Source of the DNA: Pseudoclavibacter terrae
GTDB lineage: Bacteria; Actinomycetota; Actinomycetes; Actinomycetales; Microbacteriaceae
Length of the DNA: 64,000 nucleotides
Direction: 5' to 3'
Assembly: GCF_008831075.1 (NCBI RefSeq)
Contig: NZ_WBJX01000007.1
Location: forward strand, 108,027 to 172,026
Translations under genes and position numbers: made by a program
Notes under the pieces: generated by a model
Databases searched by the model: none
Seen by the model: only the letters and a program-made list of their open reading frames with translations
What the model was told of the DNA's origin: nothing
Part shown: one piece after another, positions 28,635-36,509 of the stretch
How the letters are laid out: every line of letters begins with the position of its first letter
Numbering within the stretch: the stretch's first letter is position 1

Positions 28635-29297
28635 TCACACGAAGAAGACCGCGACCACGAAGCAGACCGCCGCGAGCGTGAAATGCAGCCCGGCCATGCG
28701 GCGGCTCGCTGCCACCTCGCCGCTCGTGAGGCGGTCGTACACGTCGCGGAACCGGTCGCGGGGTCGATTCTTGAGCACGATGCCGACCACCAGCACCGCC
28801 ACGGTCGGCACCGCATAAATCGCGGTATACCCCGCGAGCGCGGCAACAGCTGCGGCACCTGGAACCTCGGCGTCGATGAGCCGCTCCACGGCGAAGAACA
28901 TGGGGAACGCGTTGGGGAGGTCGGCGAGCGTCGCGACGACACCCAGCGGGAACGCGGTGACGGGACTCACCCAGCGCAGCAGCGGATACCCGCGGCGCTC
29001 GCGCGTGCGGAATCGTCGGACCCCGAACACGACGAACATGACGCCGAAGCCGACGAAGATGACGCGCCGCATCCACGTCGCCAGATCCTCAACGAGCGTG
29101 CCGGCGAAGCTCGCCCCGAAGTACACGAGCATCGTCAGCCCGAAGAACGCGACGACCGCGCCAGCCGCGTACACCCAACCGGTCGCGACGGGCCGCTGCA
29201 CGGTGAGCAGGATGAGGATCACAACGGCGATCGTCGACAGGTTCAACGAGTCGACGACCGCGAGGCCCATGAGCGCCGCCACCAGGCCGCCGCTCAC
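28635..29297 (-). CDS. GAP/LysE-like family membrane protein
   Basis: The 220-residue protein has six predicted helices. It starts VAALMGLAVVDSLNLSTIAV and contains PLGVVATLADLPNAFPMFFA, a pattern of the GAP (Sap, glycolipid-export-associated) family related to LysE exporters. The mycobacterial members are linked to glycopeptidolipid transport; the substrate here is unknown. The GTG start has GGGGGAAC upstream. It precedes the 186-residue membrane protein gene on the same strand by 45 bases. Confidence 0.75.
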   Translation of the reverse strand: MSGGLVAALMGLAVVDSLNLSTIAVVILILLTVQRPVATGWVYAAGAVVAFFGLTMLVYFGASFAGTLVEDLATWMRRVIFVGFGVMFVVFGVRRFRTRERRGYPLLRWVSPVTAFPLGVVATLADLPNAFPMFFAVERLIDAEVPGAAAVAALAGYTAIYAVPTVAVLVVGIVLKNRPRDRFRDVYDRLTSGEVAASRRMAGLHFTLAAVCFVVAVFFV

Positions 29298-29464
29298 CGC
29301 TCGTTCCCCCGCATGCCGTGGACTCTACCGGGCGCGGCACCCTCACAGGCCTCTCGCCTCTCGCCCCTCGCGATGTGGCACCCCGACAGCGCATGCGTGG
29401 AGGCCAGCCGTGCGCGGCGAGGCGAGGCCCCCGGGAGACACCCTCTGATTGCTGCCCGCGCAGT

Positions 29465-29525
29465 CAGGGTGACGTGGCACACGGATCGATCGCAGATTGC
29501 GCAAAGCACACCCCACGTCACCTTG
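29465..29525. repeat. Inverted-repeat cassette with GGTGACG/CGTCACC ends (copy B)
   Basis: Arms TCAGGGTGACGTGG at 29465-29478 and CCACGTCACCTTGA at 29512-29525 pair with one G-T mismatch around about 33 bases. The right flank TGAGTGTCAGCC matches TGACTGTCAACC beside the element at 21055-21116, and the distance between the GGTGACG and CGTCACC cores is 55 versus 56 bases. The rest of this 298-base gap shows nothing else recognisable. Confidence 0.65.
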
Positions 29526-29595
29526 AGTGTCAGCCCGGCGACCCAGAGCGTCCCGATGAGCGCCGCAGACGCGGCACCTCATCGACGCAGTCGCC

Positions 29596-30927
29596 TCAGC
29601 GCGCCGGCACGTCCGCGAGCGCCGCGGCGAGCGCATCCGTGAACCGGTCGATGTCGTGCTCCTGGAACGACAGCGGCGGCCGCACCTTGAGCACGTTGTT
29701 GTTCGGCCCCGCCGTCGAGGTGAGCACTCGGTGCTCGCGCAGCGCGTTCACAATCGCGAGCGCCGTCGCCCCGTCCGGGGTCTTCGAGGCGGGGTCGGCC
29801 ACGATCTCGACGCCCGTGAACTGGCCAGCCCCGCGCACGTCGCCGATGCGCGCATCCCCCACCGACAGGATCGCGGCCCGCAGCTGATCGCCGACGACTG
29901 CCGCGCGCTCGGGCAGACCCTCGTCGCGCAGCACGTCGAGCACCGCCTGCGCGGCAGAGATCGCGACCGGGTTGCCGCCGAAGGTGTTGAAGTACGGGAT
30001 GCCCGTGGCGAACGGCTCGAGCACCTCAGGGCGCGCGGCCATGCCGGAGACGGGGATGCCGTTGCCCATGGGCTTCCCCATGGTCACGATGTCGGGCACG
30101 ATGTCGTGCCGCGCGAAGCCCCACATCCGGGGGCCGAGGCGACCGAAACCGGGTTGCACCTCATCCGCGATCCAGACGCCGCCCGCCTCGTGCACGGCGT
30201 CGAACGCGGGCTTGAGAAAGCCCGTCGGGTCGGCGGCGACGCCGTCGGAGGAGAACACCGAGTCGGCGAGGAACGCCGAGAACTTCACCCCGTGCTTGGC
30301 CAGGTCGGCGATCGCGGCGCGGATGTCGGCGGCGAGCTTCTCCCCGACCAGCTCCGGCGCGGTGCGGTAGGTGTCCGGCCCCGGCACGGTCCGCACCTCG
30401 AGCCCCAGCGTCTGGCCGCTGCCGAGCGCAGGAGACACGGCCGAGGTCAGCCCGGACGTGCCGTGGTACGCCTCGCTCGTGACGATGACGCCGCTGCCAC
30501 CCGTGTAGGCGGCCGCGACGCGCAGGGCCAGGTCGTTCGCCTCCGAGCCGGTGCACTGGTACATGACCTGGCCGATCTCGGCGGGCATGGTCGAGAGCAG
30601 GTCCTCGGTGTAGTCGAGGATCGCCTCGTGCAGGTAGCGCGTGTGCGTGTTGAGCGTTCCTGCCTGCGCCGCCATCGCCTCCACGACCCGCGGATGCGCG
30701 TGGCCGAGGCTCGCGACGTTGTTGTACATGTCGAGGTACTCCACGCCGTCGCTGTCGTAGAGGTACGTGCCGCTGCCCCGCACGAGGTGCACCGGGTTCG
30801 AGTAGAACAGCCGGTAGGAGGGTCCGAGGAGCCGCGTTCGCCGCTCGATCATGGCCGAGGTCTCGGTCGCCGCGGAGGACTCCCCCACCCGGTAGCTGTT
30901 GCCGTCCATGATCGTCGATCTGCTCAC
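29596..30927 (-). CDS. Class-III PLP enzyme, AGXT2L-like amino-alcohol-phosphate phospho-lyase candidate
   Basis: The 443-residue protein shares its full motif string with the enzyme at the left edge: LGPSYRLFY, YNNVASLGHAHP, LNTHTRYLHEAILDY, CTGSEANDLALRVA, DEVQPGFGRLG, GKPMGNG (Schiff-base lysine near residue 285) and YFNTFGGNP. The order and the LNTHTRYLH motif are those of the AGXT2L group, whose characterised members remove phosphate and ammonia from phosphoethanolamine or phosphohydroxylysine. The GTG at 30927 follows GAGAGG; an ATG further upstream lacks one. A kinase gene is divergent, with amt and glnK beyond it, which fits an ammonia-releasing catabolic step. The substrate is not proven. 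Confidence 0.88.
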   Translation of the reverse strand: MSRSTIMDGNSYRVGESSAATETSAMIERRTRLLGPSYRLFYSNPVHLVRGSGTYLYDSDGVEYLDMYNNVASLGHAHPRVVEAMAAQAGTLNTHTRYLHEAILDYTEDLLSTMPAEIGQVMYQCTGSEANDLALRVAAAYTGGSGVIVTSEAYHGTSGLTSAVSPALGSGQTLGLEVRTVPGPDTYRTAPELVGEKLAADIRAAIADLAKHGVKFSAFLADSVFSSDGVAADPTGFLKPAFDAVHEAGGVWIADEVQPGFGRLGPRMWGFARHDIVPDIVTMGKPMGNGIPVSGMAARPEVLEPFATGIPYFNTFGGNPVAISAAQAVLDVLRDEGLPERAAVVGDQLRAAILSVGDARIGDVRGAGQFTGVEIVADPASKTPDGATALAIVNALREHRVLTSTAGPNNNVLKVRPPLSFQEHDIDRFTDALAAALADVPAR

Positions 30928-31001
30928 GTGGCGTGTCCTCTCCCGCGGGCGCACTTCGCCCGTTCGGCGCTTCGATCCTGACCGGCGCGGGCACTCGCAC
31001 T

Positions 31002-31028
31002 GTTTCCTCCCGGTAAATCGTGTGTAAC
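31002..31028 (-). promoter_or_regulatory. GlnR-like nitrogen-control box
   Basis: On the reverse strand the sequence reads GTTAC-n6-TTTAC-n6-GAAAC, with each pentamer 11 bases from the next. This fits the actinobacterial GlnR consensus of gTnAC and GaAAC half-sites spaced by six. It lies 75 bases upstream of the PLP-enzyme start and 134 bases upstream of the divergent kinase start. Confidence 0.6.
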
Positions 31029-31162
31029 GAGTGCCCATCTGGGCCGCGTGTTCAGCGAATCAGCACCTAGACATGGAACACCCCGCACTCAGCCGGCACA
31101 CACCAGAGCCGCCGCGACCCGCGCATCCGCTGCCCGGATCGCCCCAGCCCGAGGAGACGACC

Positions 31163-32212
31163 ATGATCGAGGCAACGCTCAAGCAACCCGTCTCGGGGCT
31201 GCGCGTCTTCGACGCTCTCATCAAGGGGGAGGCTGCGCCTGCATGGCTGCACGACGGGATGCTCGCTGCCTTCGGGATTCCGCAGGAGGCGTCGACGAAG
31301 CTCATCTCCGTCTCCGAGAACGCCTCGTACCTCGTCGAGCTCGCCGGCCGGCCTGCGGGCGTCGTCCGCCTCCAGCAGCCCGGCTACCAGGAGGGTGATG
31401 AGCAGCTCCGCTCGGAGATGCTGTGGGTCGAGGCCATCCGCGACTCCGGATGCGCGGACGTCCCGTCCCCGATCCCCGGGGCGGACGGGCAGGTGACGCA
31501 GAGCATCCAGTCGCCGGACGGGCTGGCCCTCAAAGCGGTCTACTTCGAGCACGTGACCGGCTCTATCCTGCAGGACGTCGACGACGCCGCTCCGTGGTTC
31601 ACGGAACTCGGGCAGATCACGGCACGCCTGCACGATCACGCCCGCAGCTGGCGTCGGCCCGCCGGCTTCGACCGCTTCACCTGGGGCCTCCCCGACCTGC
31701 TCGGCTCGACGGCGAGGTGGGGCGACTGGCGCCGCGCGTCACTGACCCCGGCGCAGCTCGACCACCTCGAGCGCGCCGAGATGGCGGCGCTCATGCGCGT
31801 GCAGTCGGCGCCCGCCGGCTGGCAGGACTGGGGCCTCGTCCACTCAGACCTCCGCCCGACCAACGTGATCCGCGACGGCGAGCGCCTCATCGTCATCGAC
31901 TTCGACGACTCGGGCTTCAGCTGGTTCCTTTACGACTTCGCGTCGGCCCTCACCTTCCAGGAGCACAAGCCGGAAGTGCGCACGATGGCACGGAACTGGA
32001 TCGATGGATATCGATCCGAGGGCCAGCTCACCGCAGCGCAGCTCGAGCTCGGCTGCGCACTCTCGATGGTGCGCACCCTCACGATGCTCGGCTGGAGCAC
32101 CACGCACCGCGACGAGGCACTGCCACCCGACCTGCAGGGCGGTGGCGTCATCGACGCGGCCATCCTCGCCGCCGACAACTTCCTCGCCTCGCCCACCTGG
32201 CTCGTCGACTGA
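31163..32212 (+). CDS. APH-fold kinase paired with the phospho-lyase
   Basis: The 349-residue protein has the APH/choline-kinase catalytic loop LVHSDLRPTNVI near residue 226 and the metal motif VIDFDDSG. An upstream N-lobe lysine lies in the AGRPAGVVRLQQPGYQ region. It belongs to the same fold as the kinase at 4346-5443 but with clearly different sequence. Next to an AGXT2L-like enzyme it most likely phosphorylates ethanolamine, hydroxylysine or a related amino alcohol. GAGGAG lies 6 bases before the ATG at 31163. A 7-bp stem with tetraloop follows the stop at 32216-32233, then amt. Confidence 0.85.
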   Translation: MIEATLKQPVSGLRVFDALIKGEAAPAWLHDGMLAAFGIPQEASTKLISVSENASYLVELAGRPAGVVRLQQPGYQEGDEQLRSEMLWVEAIRDSGCADVPSPIPGADGQVTQSIQSPDGLALKAVYFEHVTGSILQDVDDAAPWFTELGQITARLHDHARSWRRPAGFDRFTWGLPDLLGSTARWGDWRRASLTPAQLDHLERAEMAALMRVQSAPAGWQDWGLVHSDLRPTNVIRDGERLIVIDFDDSGFSWFLYDFASALTFQEHKPEVRTMARNWIDGYRSEGQLTAAQLELGCALSMVRTLTMLGWSTTHRDEALPPDLQGGGVIDAAILAADNFLASPTWLVD

Positions 32213-32215
32213 CTT

Positions 32216-32233
32216 CGGGGCGACTGCGCCCCG
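32216..32233 (+). terminator. Short GC hairpin between kinase and amt
   Basis: CGGGGCG-ACTG-CGCCCCG forms a 7-bp stem with a 4-base loop, starting three bases after the kinase stop. It could terminate or attenuate transcription into amt, or protect the upstream mRNA. No T-run follows. Confidence 0.5.
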
Positions 32234-32294
32234 ACTGCTCCACCCGTGCATCCCGCACGCCTCTCTCCCATGACCCCAACCCAAGGAGCCATGC

Positions 32295-33548
32295 ATGCCC
32301 GCTGCCGATCTCGCCTGGATGCTCGCCGCATTCGGTCTCGTCCTCCTGATGTTCCCCGGAATCTCGTTCTTCTACGGAGGAATGCTCAACAGCAAGAACA
32401 TGCTCAACATGGCCATGATGGTCTTCGGATCCATGGCCGTGGTCGCCGTCATCTACGTGCTCTTCGTGCACGGCATGGTGCTCGGCAACTCGGTCGGCGG
32501 CGCCGGAATCATCGGCGACCCGCTCGCGTTCGTCGGCATGGAATCGTTCATGACCGACGCGTCCGAGGGCGACATCATCTCCGTCGACGCGTACTGGGGC
32601 GCCTTCTACATCCTGTTCGCCGCGATCAGCATCGCGATCGTCGCATCCGGTGCCGCCGGCCGCATGAAGTACTGGGCGTGGCTGATCTTCGCCGCCCTGT
32701 GGACGATCCTCGTCTATGCGCCCCTCGCGCACTGGGTGTTCGCGTTCACGAGCGACGACGGCGAGACGGTCGGCGGGTGGATGCGCAACGTCCTCGGCCT
32801 GCACGACTACGCCGGCGGCACGGCGGTGCACATGAACGCAGGCGCTTCCGCCGTCGCCCTCGCGATGGTGCTCGGCCGCCGCAAGAACACGGAGCTGCGC
32901 CCGCACAACATGCCGCTCGTGCTGCTCGGCGCCGGCCTCCTGTTCTTCGGCTGGATCGGCTTCAACGGCGGCACGGCCGCTGGCGCGAACTTCCTCGCCG
33001 GCTACGTCGTGCTCACCACCACCCTCTCCGCCCTCACGGGCGCGTTGGGCTACCTGCTCATCGAGCGCATCCGCGACAAGCACGCCACGACACTCGGCAT
33101 GGCAACCGGCATGATCTCGGGCCTCGTCGGCATCACCCCCGCAGCGGATGCGGTCACCCCCGTCGGCGCCCTCGCGCTCGGCTTCATCACGGGTGCCGTC
33201 GTAGCGCTCTGCATCGGCTGGAAGAACCGCGCGAAGGTCGACGACGCGCTCGATGCGTTCTCCGTGCACGGTATCGGCGGCATCGTCGGAGCCCTGTTCG
33301 TGGTGTTCCTCGGCGCAGCCGCGGCACCGGCCGGCATCGCGGGCGTCTTCTTCGGCGGCGACCCGAGCCTCCTCTGGCGGGAGCTGATCGCCATCGTCGT
33401 GACCTGCGTGTACGCGTTCGTCGTGACCTACCTCATCGCCTGGGTCATGAACAAGATCGTGCCCATCCGCGTGCCGGACGACGTGGAAGCGGTCGGTCTC
33501 GACCGTGGCATCCACGCCGAGCGCGCGTACGAGATGGAGACTCGCTGA
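32295..33548 (+). CDS. amt: Ammonium transporter Amt
   Basis: The 417-residue membrane protein has eleven helices. The signature is FPGISFFYGGMLNSKNMLNM at the N-terminus, and the twin pore histidines are in GGTAVHMNAGASA and FSVHGIGG. Related loops include FFGWIGFNGGTA. It conducts ammonium or ammonia inwards and is normally gated by a PII protein, here encoded 121 bases downstream. AAGGAG stands before the ATG at 32295. Its place after the kinase and phospho-lyase genes, and the GlnR-like box upstream, tie the whole cluster to nitrogen limitation (inference). Confidence 0.95.
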   Translation: MPAADLAWMLAAFGLVLLMFPGISFFYGGMLNSKNMLNMAMMVFGSMAVVAVIYVLFVHGMVLGNSVGGAGIIGDPLAFVGMESFMTDASEGDIISVDAYWGAFYILFAAISIAIVASGAAGRMKYWAWLIFAALWTILVYAPLAHWVFAFTSDDGETVGGWMRNVLGLHDYAGGTAVHMNAGASAVALAMVLGRRKNTELRPHNMPLVLLGAGLLFFGWIGFNGGTAAGANFLAGYVVLTTTLSALTGALGYLLIERIRDKHATTLGMATGMISGLVGITPAADAVTPVGALALGFITGAVVALCIGWKNRAKVDDALDAFSVHGIGGIVGALFVVFLGAAAAPAGIAGVFFGGDPSLLWRELIAIVVTCVYAFVVTYLIAWVMNKIVPIRVPDDVEAVGLDRGIHAERAYEMETR

Positions 33549-33588
33549 CCATGATGGGTGCATCCGCCCGACCACAGTTCGCCCCGCG

Positions 33589-33639
33589 CGACCAGAACAC
33601 GCAGACGCCCCGCGTCCCGCACGACCAGAACACGCAGAC
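33589..33639. repeat. 18-base direct repeat between amt and glnK
   Basis: CGACCAGAACACGCAGAC occurs at 33589-33606 and again at 33622-33639, exactly 33 bases (three helical turns) apart. Flanking bases also match partly. It may be a protein-binding site or a simple duplication. Confidence 0.7.
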
Positions 33640-33669
33640 AACGCCCGCACAGAAGAGGAGCGCCCGCCG

Positions 33670-34008
33670 ATGAAGCTCGTGACCGCAGTGATCCAGCCCA
33701 CGAAGGTCGACGACGTGAAGGACGCCCTCGAGGCGGCAGGCTTCACGGGCCTCACCATCACCGAGGTGGAGGGGCACGGCCACCAGAAGGGCCTCACCGA
33801 GTACTACCGGGGGCAGGCCGTGAAGGTGTCGTTCCGCGCCAAGACGCGCGTGGAGGTGCTCGTCGCGGACGAGACCCTCGACAAGGCGCTCGAGGTCGTC
33901 GTCGAGGCGGCCCGCACGGGCAACGTCGGCGACGGCAAGGTGTGGGTGACGGATGTGAGCCACGTCATCCGAGTCCGCACCGGCGAGTCCGGACCCGCCG
34001 CCGTGTAG
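33670..34008 (+). CDS. glnK: PII nitrogen regulatory protein GlnK, lacking the Tyr51 modification site
   Basis: The 112-residue protein aligns without gaps to PII proteins: MKLVTAVIQPTKVDDVKDAL, the T-loop region GHGHQKGLTEYYRGQAVKV, and the C-terminal GDGKVWVTDVSHVIRVRTGE that binds ATP and 2-oxoglutarate. Position 46 keeps tyrosine but position 51, the tyrosine that GlnD uridylylates or adenylylates, is valine. So control may rest on effector binding alone. It follows amt, as is usual for GlnK. No glnD gene follows; a long hairpin and a convergent CGNR gene come next. Confidence 0.93.
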   Translation: MKLVTAVIQPTKVDDVKDALEAAGFTGLTITEVEGHGHQKGLTEYYRGQAVKVSFRAKTRVEVLVADETLDKALEVVVEAARTGNVGDGKVWVTDVSHVIRVRTGESGPAAV

Positions 34009-34033
34009 CTCGCGCCGGCCGGCTCCCAAGAGC

Positions 34034-34083
34034 GTTGTGGCCCGTTGTTGTTCCCGGCACTGGGAGCAGCAACGGGCCACAAC
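34034..34083. terminator. 22-bp hairpin between convergent genes
   Basis: Arms 34034-34055 and 34062-34083 pair over 22 positions, two of them G-U in the glnK-sense RNA, with loop GGCACT. It lies between glnK and the convergent CGNR gene and probably terminates transcription from both sides; there is no T-run. Confidence 0.7.
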
Positions 34084-34113
34084 TTCGTGCCTTGGAGTTG
34101 GTTCCCCGCAGCC

Positions 34114-34659
34114 TCAGGTGTCGGGATGCTCACGGCGGCGGGCGCGGTAGGCCGCGACAGCCGTGCGGTTCGCGCAGCGCGTCGAGCAGAAGCGCTTCGT
34201 GCGGTTGCGGGTGAGGTCGACGACGACGCCGTCGCAGCCGTCGGCGTCGCAGGTCCCGAGGCGCGACATCTCGTCTGAGCGGATGACGTCGACGACCGCG
34301 AGCGCCGTCTCGACCGAGATGCGCTCGTCGAGGGGACGGTCTGCGTCGACTGCGTGCAGGTGCCAGTCGTGGGTGTCGTGGCGCACGAGCTGCGGGGTCG
34401 CGTTGTACTCGGTGAGCGTCTGGTTGACGAGGCTGGCCGCGAGGTCCCGGTCGGCGGTGAGGAGCTCGCGGAGCTTCGGTCGGATCGCTCGAACGCGCTT
34501 GAATTCTGCGTCGTCGCCGTCGAACCGTCCCGTGTAGCCGCGGTCGCGGAAGAAGTCGGCGAGTTCGGCGCGCGTCTGCAGCGTCAGCGGGTCGATGTCG
34601 CTGTTGACGAGGGCCGCTGCGGCGGCGAGCGCCTCCTCTGTGTCATTGGTGAAAAGCAC
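34114..34659 (-). CDS. CGNR zinc-finger (ABATE-domain) putative regulator
   Basis: The 181-residue protein has an N-terminal ABATE-like domain (LVNSDIDPLTLQTRAELADF through SVETALAVVDVI). A C-terminal zinc finger carries cysteines in LGTCDADGCDG and FCSTRCANRTAVAAYRARR, which is the CGNR motif group thought to bind DNA. The GTG start at 34659 is leaderless, with TAATCT six bases upstream. It is divergent from an EamA exporter gene and may regulate it. Confidence 0.87.
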   Translation of the reverse strand: MLFTNDTEEALAAAAALVNSDIDPLTLQTRAELADFFRDRGYTGRFDGDDAEFKRVRAIRPKLRELLTADRDLAASLVNQTLTEYNATPQLVRHDTHDWHLHAVDADRPLDERISVETALAVVDVIRSDEMSRLGTCDADGCDGVVVDLTRNRTKRFCSTRCANRTAVAAYRARRREHPDT

Positions 34660-34665
34660 CTTTGC

Positions 34666-34689
34666 AGATTACCAAAGCGAGACTAGTGT
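34666..34689. promoter_or_regulatory. Face-to-face leaderless promoters of the CGNR and EamA genes
   Basis: On the reverse strand TAATCT (34666-34671) precedes the CGNR GTG by six bases. On the forward strand TAGTGT (34684-34689) precedes the EamA ATG by eight bases. The two -10 elements are 12 bases apart, so each overlaps the -35 region of the other and the promoters should exclude one another. Confidence 0.55.
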
Positions 34690-34697
34690 CATGTTCT

Positions 34698-35717
34698 ATG
34701 GACACCAACGCCAATGACGTCGCGTTCAGGGACGCCTCCGCGACAGCCAGTGTCGCCGCTCCGAACGCGGCCCCGCGTACTGCGGCCTCGCCCGCGAACA
34801 GCTCGCGTCTCGCATCCGGCCTGCTGTTCGCCCTCATCTCAGCCGGCGCCTTCGCGCTTTCCGGCCCGTTCGCCCGCGGCCTGCTCGATGCCGGCTGGAC
34901 ACCGGGAGCCGCCGTCACCGCACGCGTCTCCCTCGCCGCGCTGGCGTTGGCCCCCGTCGCCGTGCTGGCGCTGCGGGGACGCTGGCGGCTCCTGGCTGCA
35001 CGCCGCAACCTCGTGACACTCGTGGTCTACGGCGCCATCGCCGTCGCGGGCACGCAGCTCGCGTACTTCTCGGCCGTCGCGACCTTGCAGGTCGGCGTCG
35101 CACTGCTCATCGAGTACACGGCACCGGCCATCGTCGTGCTGTGGATGTGGATGCGACACCGCCAGCGCCCCCACGCGCTCACGCTGCTGGGTGCGGTCAT
35201 CGCGGCGGGCGGGCTCCTGCTCGTGCTGCAGATCTTCGGTGGCGTGCAGCTCGACCTCGCCGGTGTGCTGTGGGCGCTCGGCGCGATGCTGGGCGTCGCC
35301 TTCTACTTCGTCATGTCCGCGGACACGGAGACGGAGCTTCCGGCGACCGTGCTCGCGGGCGGTGGGCTGTTGGTCGGAGCGGTTGTGCTCGGGCTCGCGG
35401 GCCTCGTGGGCGTGCTGCCGATGAGCGTGACGGATGCGCCGGTCGAGTTGGGCGGGGCGTCCATGCCGTGGTGGGTCGCCGTGCTTGTCCTCGGTCTCGT
35501 GACTGCGGCGGGGGCCTACGTGACCGGGATCGCTGCGGCCCGTCGCCTGGGTCCGCGCCTGACGTCGTTCGTCGGACTGTCCGAGGTGATCGGCGCCGTG
35601 CTGTTCGCGTGGTTGCTGCTCGGCGAGCTCCCGAACGGCGTGCAACTTGCCGGTGGCGCGCTGATCCTCGTCGGGGTTGTCGTCGTCCGGCTTGGCGAGG
35701 CCCGCATCACCCGCTGA
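34698..35717 (+). CDS. EamA/RhtA-like exporter
   Basis: The 339-residue DMT-family protein has ten helices with two EamA repeats: AGAFALSGPFARGLLDAGWTP in the first, and TGIAAARRLGPRLTSFVGLS followed by AWLLLGELPN in the second. RhtA-type members export threonine or homoserine. The start ATG at 34698 comes eight bases after TAGTGT. The hydrophilic N-terminus of about 40 residues is Ala/Ser-rich. Confidence 0.88.
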   Translation: MDTNANDVAFRDASATASVAAPNAAPRTAASPANSSRLASGLLFALISAGAFALSGPFARGLLDAGWTPGAAVTARVSLAALALAPVAVLALRGRWRLLAARRNLVTLVVYGAIAVAGTQLAYFSAVATLQVGVALLIEYTAPAIVVLWMWMRHRQRPHALTLLGAVIAAGGLLLVLQIFGGVQLDLAGVLWALGAMLGVAFYFVMSADTETELPATVLAGGGLLVGAVVLGLAGLVGVLPMSVTDAPVELGGASMPWWVAVLVLGLVTAAGAYVTGIAAARRLGPRLTSFVGLSEVIGAVLFAWLLLGELPNGVQLAGGALILVGVVVVRLGEARITR

Positions 35718-35771
35718 CCTGCACGGTTCGCTCGGCTCGCGGCGGCGGCTCAGGCGCGGGGGCCGGGCACG

Positions 35772-35851
35772 CTGACCAACATCAGTGCGATATCGCTCGA
35801 AAACCGGCGCAAGCCGGCCGCGCGGGCCGATTCTGCACTCATGTTGGTCAG
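35772..35851. terminator. Nested hairpin between convergent genes, overlapping a stop codon
   Basis: Arms CTGACCAACATCAGTGC (35772-35788) and 35835-35851 pair at 16 of 17 positions, and an inner CCGGC-GCAA-GCCGG hairpin (35804-35817) lies near the centre. The right arm contains the stop codon of the reverse-strand 2H phosphoesterase gene. Confidence 0.6.
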
Positions 35852-36459
35852 GCGAGCTGGCGCGCGGTGCCGATTCGCGCGTCCCAGAGCCGCAACTCGG
35901 TGGCCTGCGCCTCGATCGGCTCCAGCTCGAGCGCCGAGAGTGCGCGCTCCAGATCGGCGAGCTTCAGGCGCCGGGCAAGGGTGACGTGCGGCGTCCAGTG
36001 TCCCGGCGTCGTGTTCGGCAGGTCGGTGGCGGACGGCAGCATCCCGGCGAGTGCGTGCACCTCGGCGTGGAGGTCAAGCAATCCGCTCGTCGGCAGCACA
36101 CTCCGGGCGAACACCGCGCGGTCGCCGTGCCGGAACAGCATGGGCGCACCCAACGTCACCGCCAGGGGAAGGCGACCGGATGCTCGGCGCACTTGGGCAG
36201 ACACGAGTGGAGGATGCACCGTCACAGCATCGAGCTCGGACTCTGCGGCGGCGACAGCACCAGCACCAGCGTTCAGCCCGGCAGCGTCGACCGGGGCGAC
36301 GCGGCCGCGCACCAGCAGCGACAAATGCGGGCGATTGCTGGCACTGGTGTGGGCGCCCATGCTCGAGACGCCGAGCTCCTGCAGCATCCGCCACTCGTCC
36401 CGGATACGAGCCTCGGTCAGCTCGTCGAACAGCAGCTCGAGGCTGACGATCTCACTCAC
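35848..36459 (-). CDS. 2H phosphoesterase / 2'-5' RNA ligase-like protein
   Basis: The 203-residue protein has the two tandem HxT/S motifs of the 2H superfamily, HLS in NRPHLSLLVRG and HVT in TPHVTLARRL, on a pseudo-symmetric fold. Family members hydrolyse cyclic phosphates or ligate RNA 2'-5'. It is last of three reverse-strand genes (Nudix, DHDPS-like, 2H), separated by 50 bases from the middle one. GTG start. Confidence 0.85.
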   Translation of the reverse strand: MSEIVSLELLFDELTEARIRDEWRMLQELGVSSMGAHTSASNRPHLSLLVRGRVAPVDAAGLNAGAGAVAAAESELDAVTVHPPLVSAQVRRASGRLPLAVTLGAPMLFRHGDRAVFARSVLPTSGLLDLHAEVHALAGMLPSATDLPNTTPGHWTPHVTLARRLKLADLERALSALELEPIEAQATELRLWDARIGTARQLA

Positions 36460-36509
36460 GCGTCACTCGCGGGTTGGCCAACCAGACACTCCCGCCGACC
36501 TGCCCCACC

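Noticed and set aside
33586..33642. CRISPR-like repeat unit
   Set aside because: Only two copies of an 18-base repeat with a 15-base spacer and no cas genes nearby.
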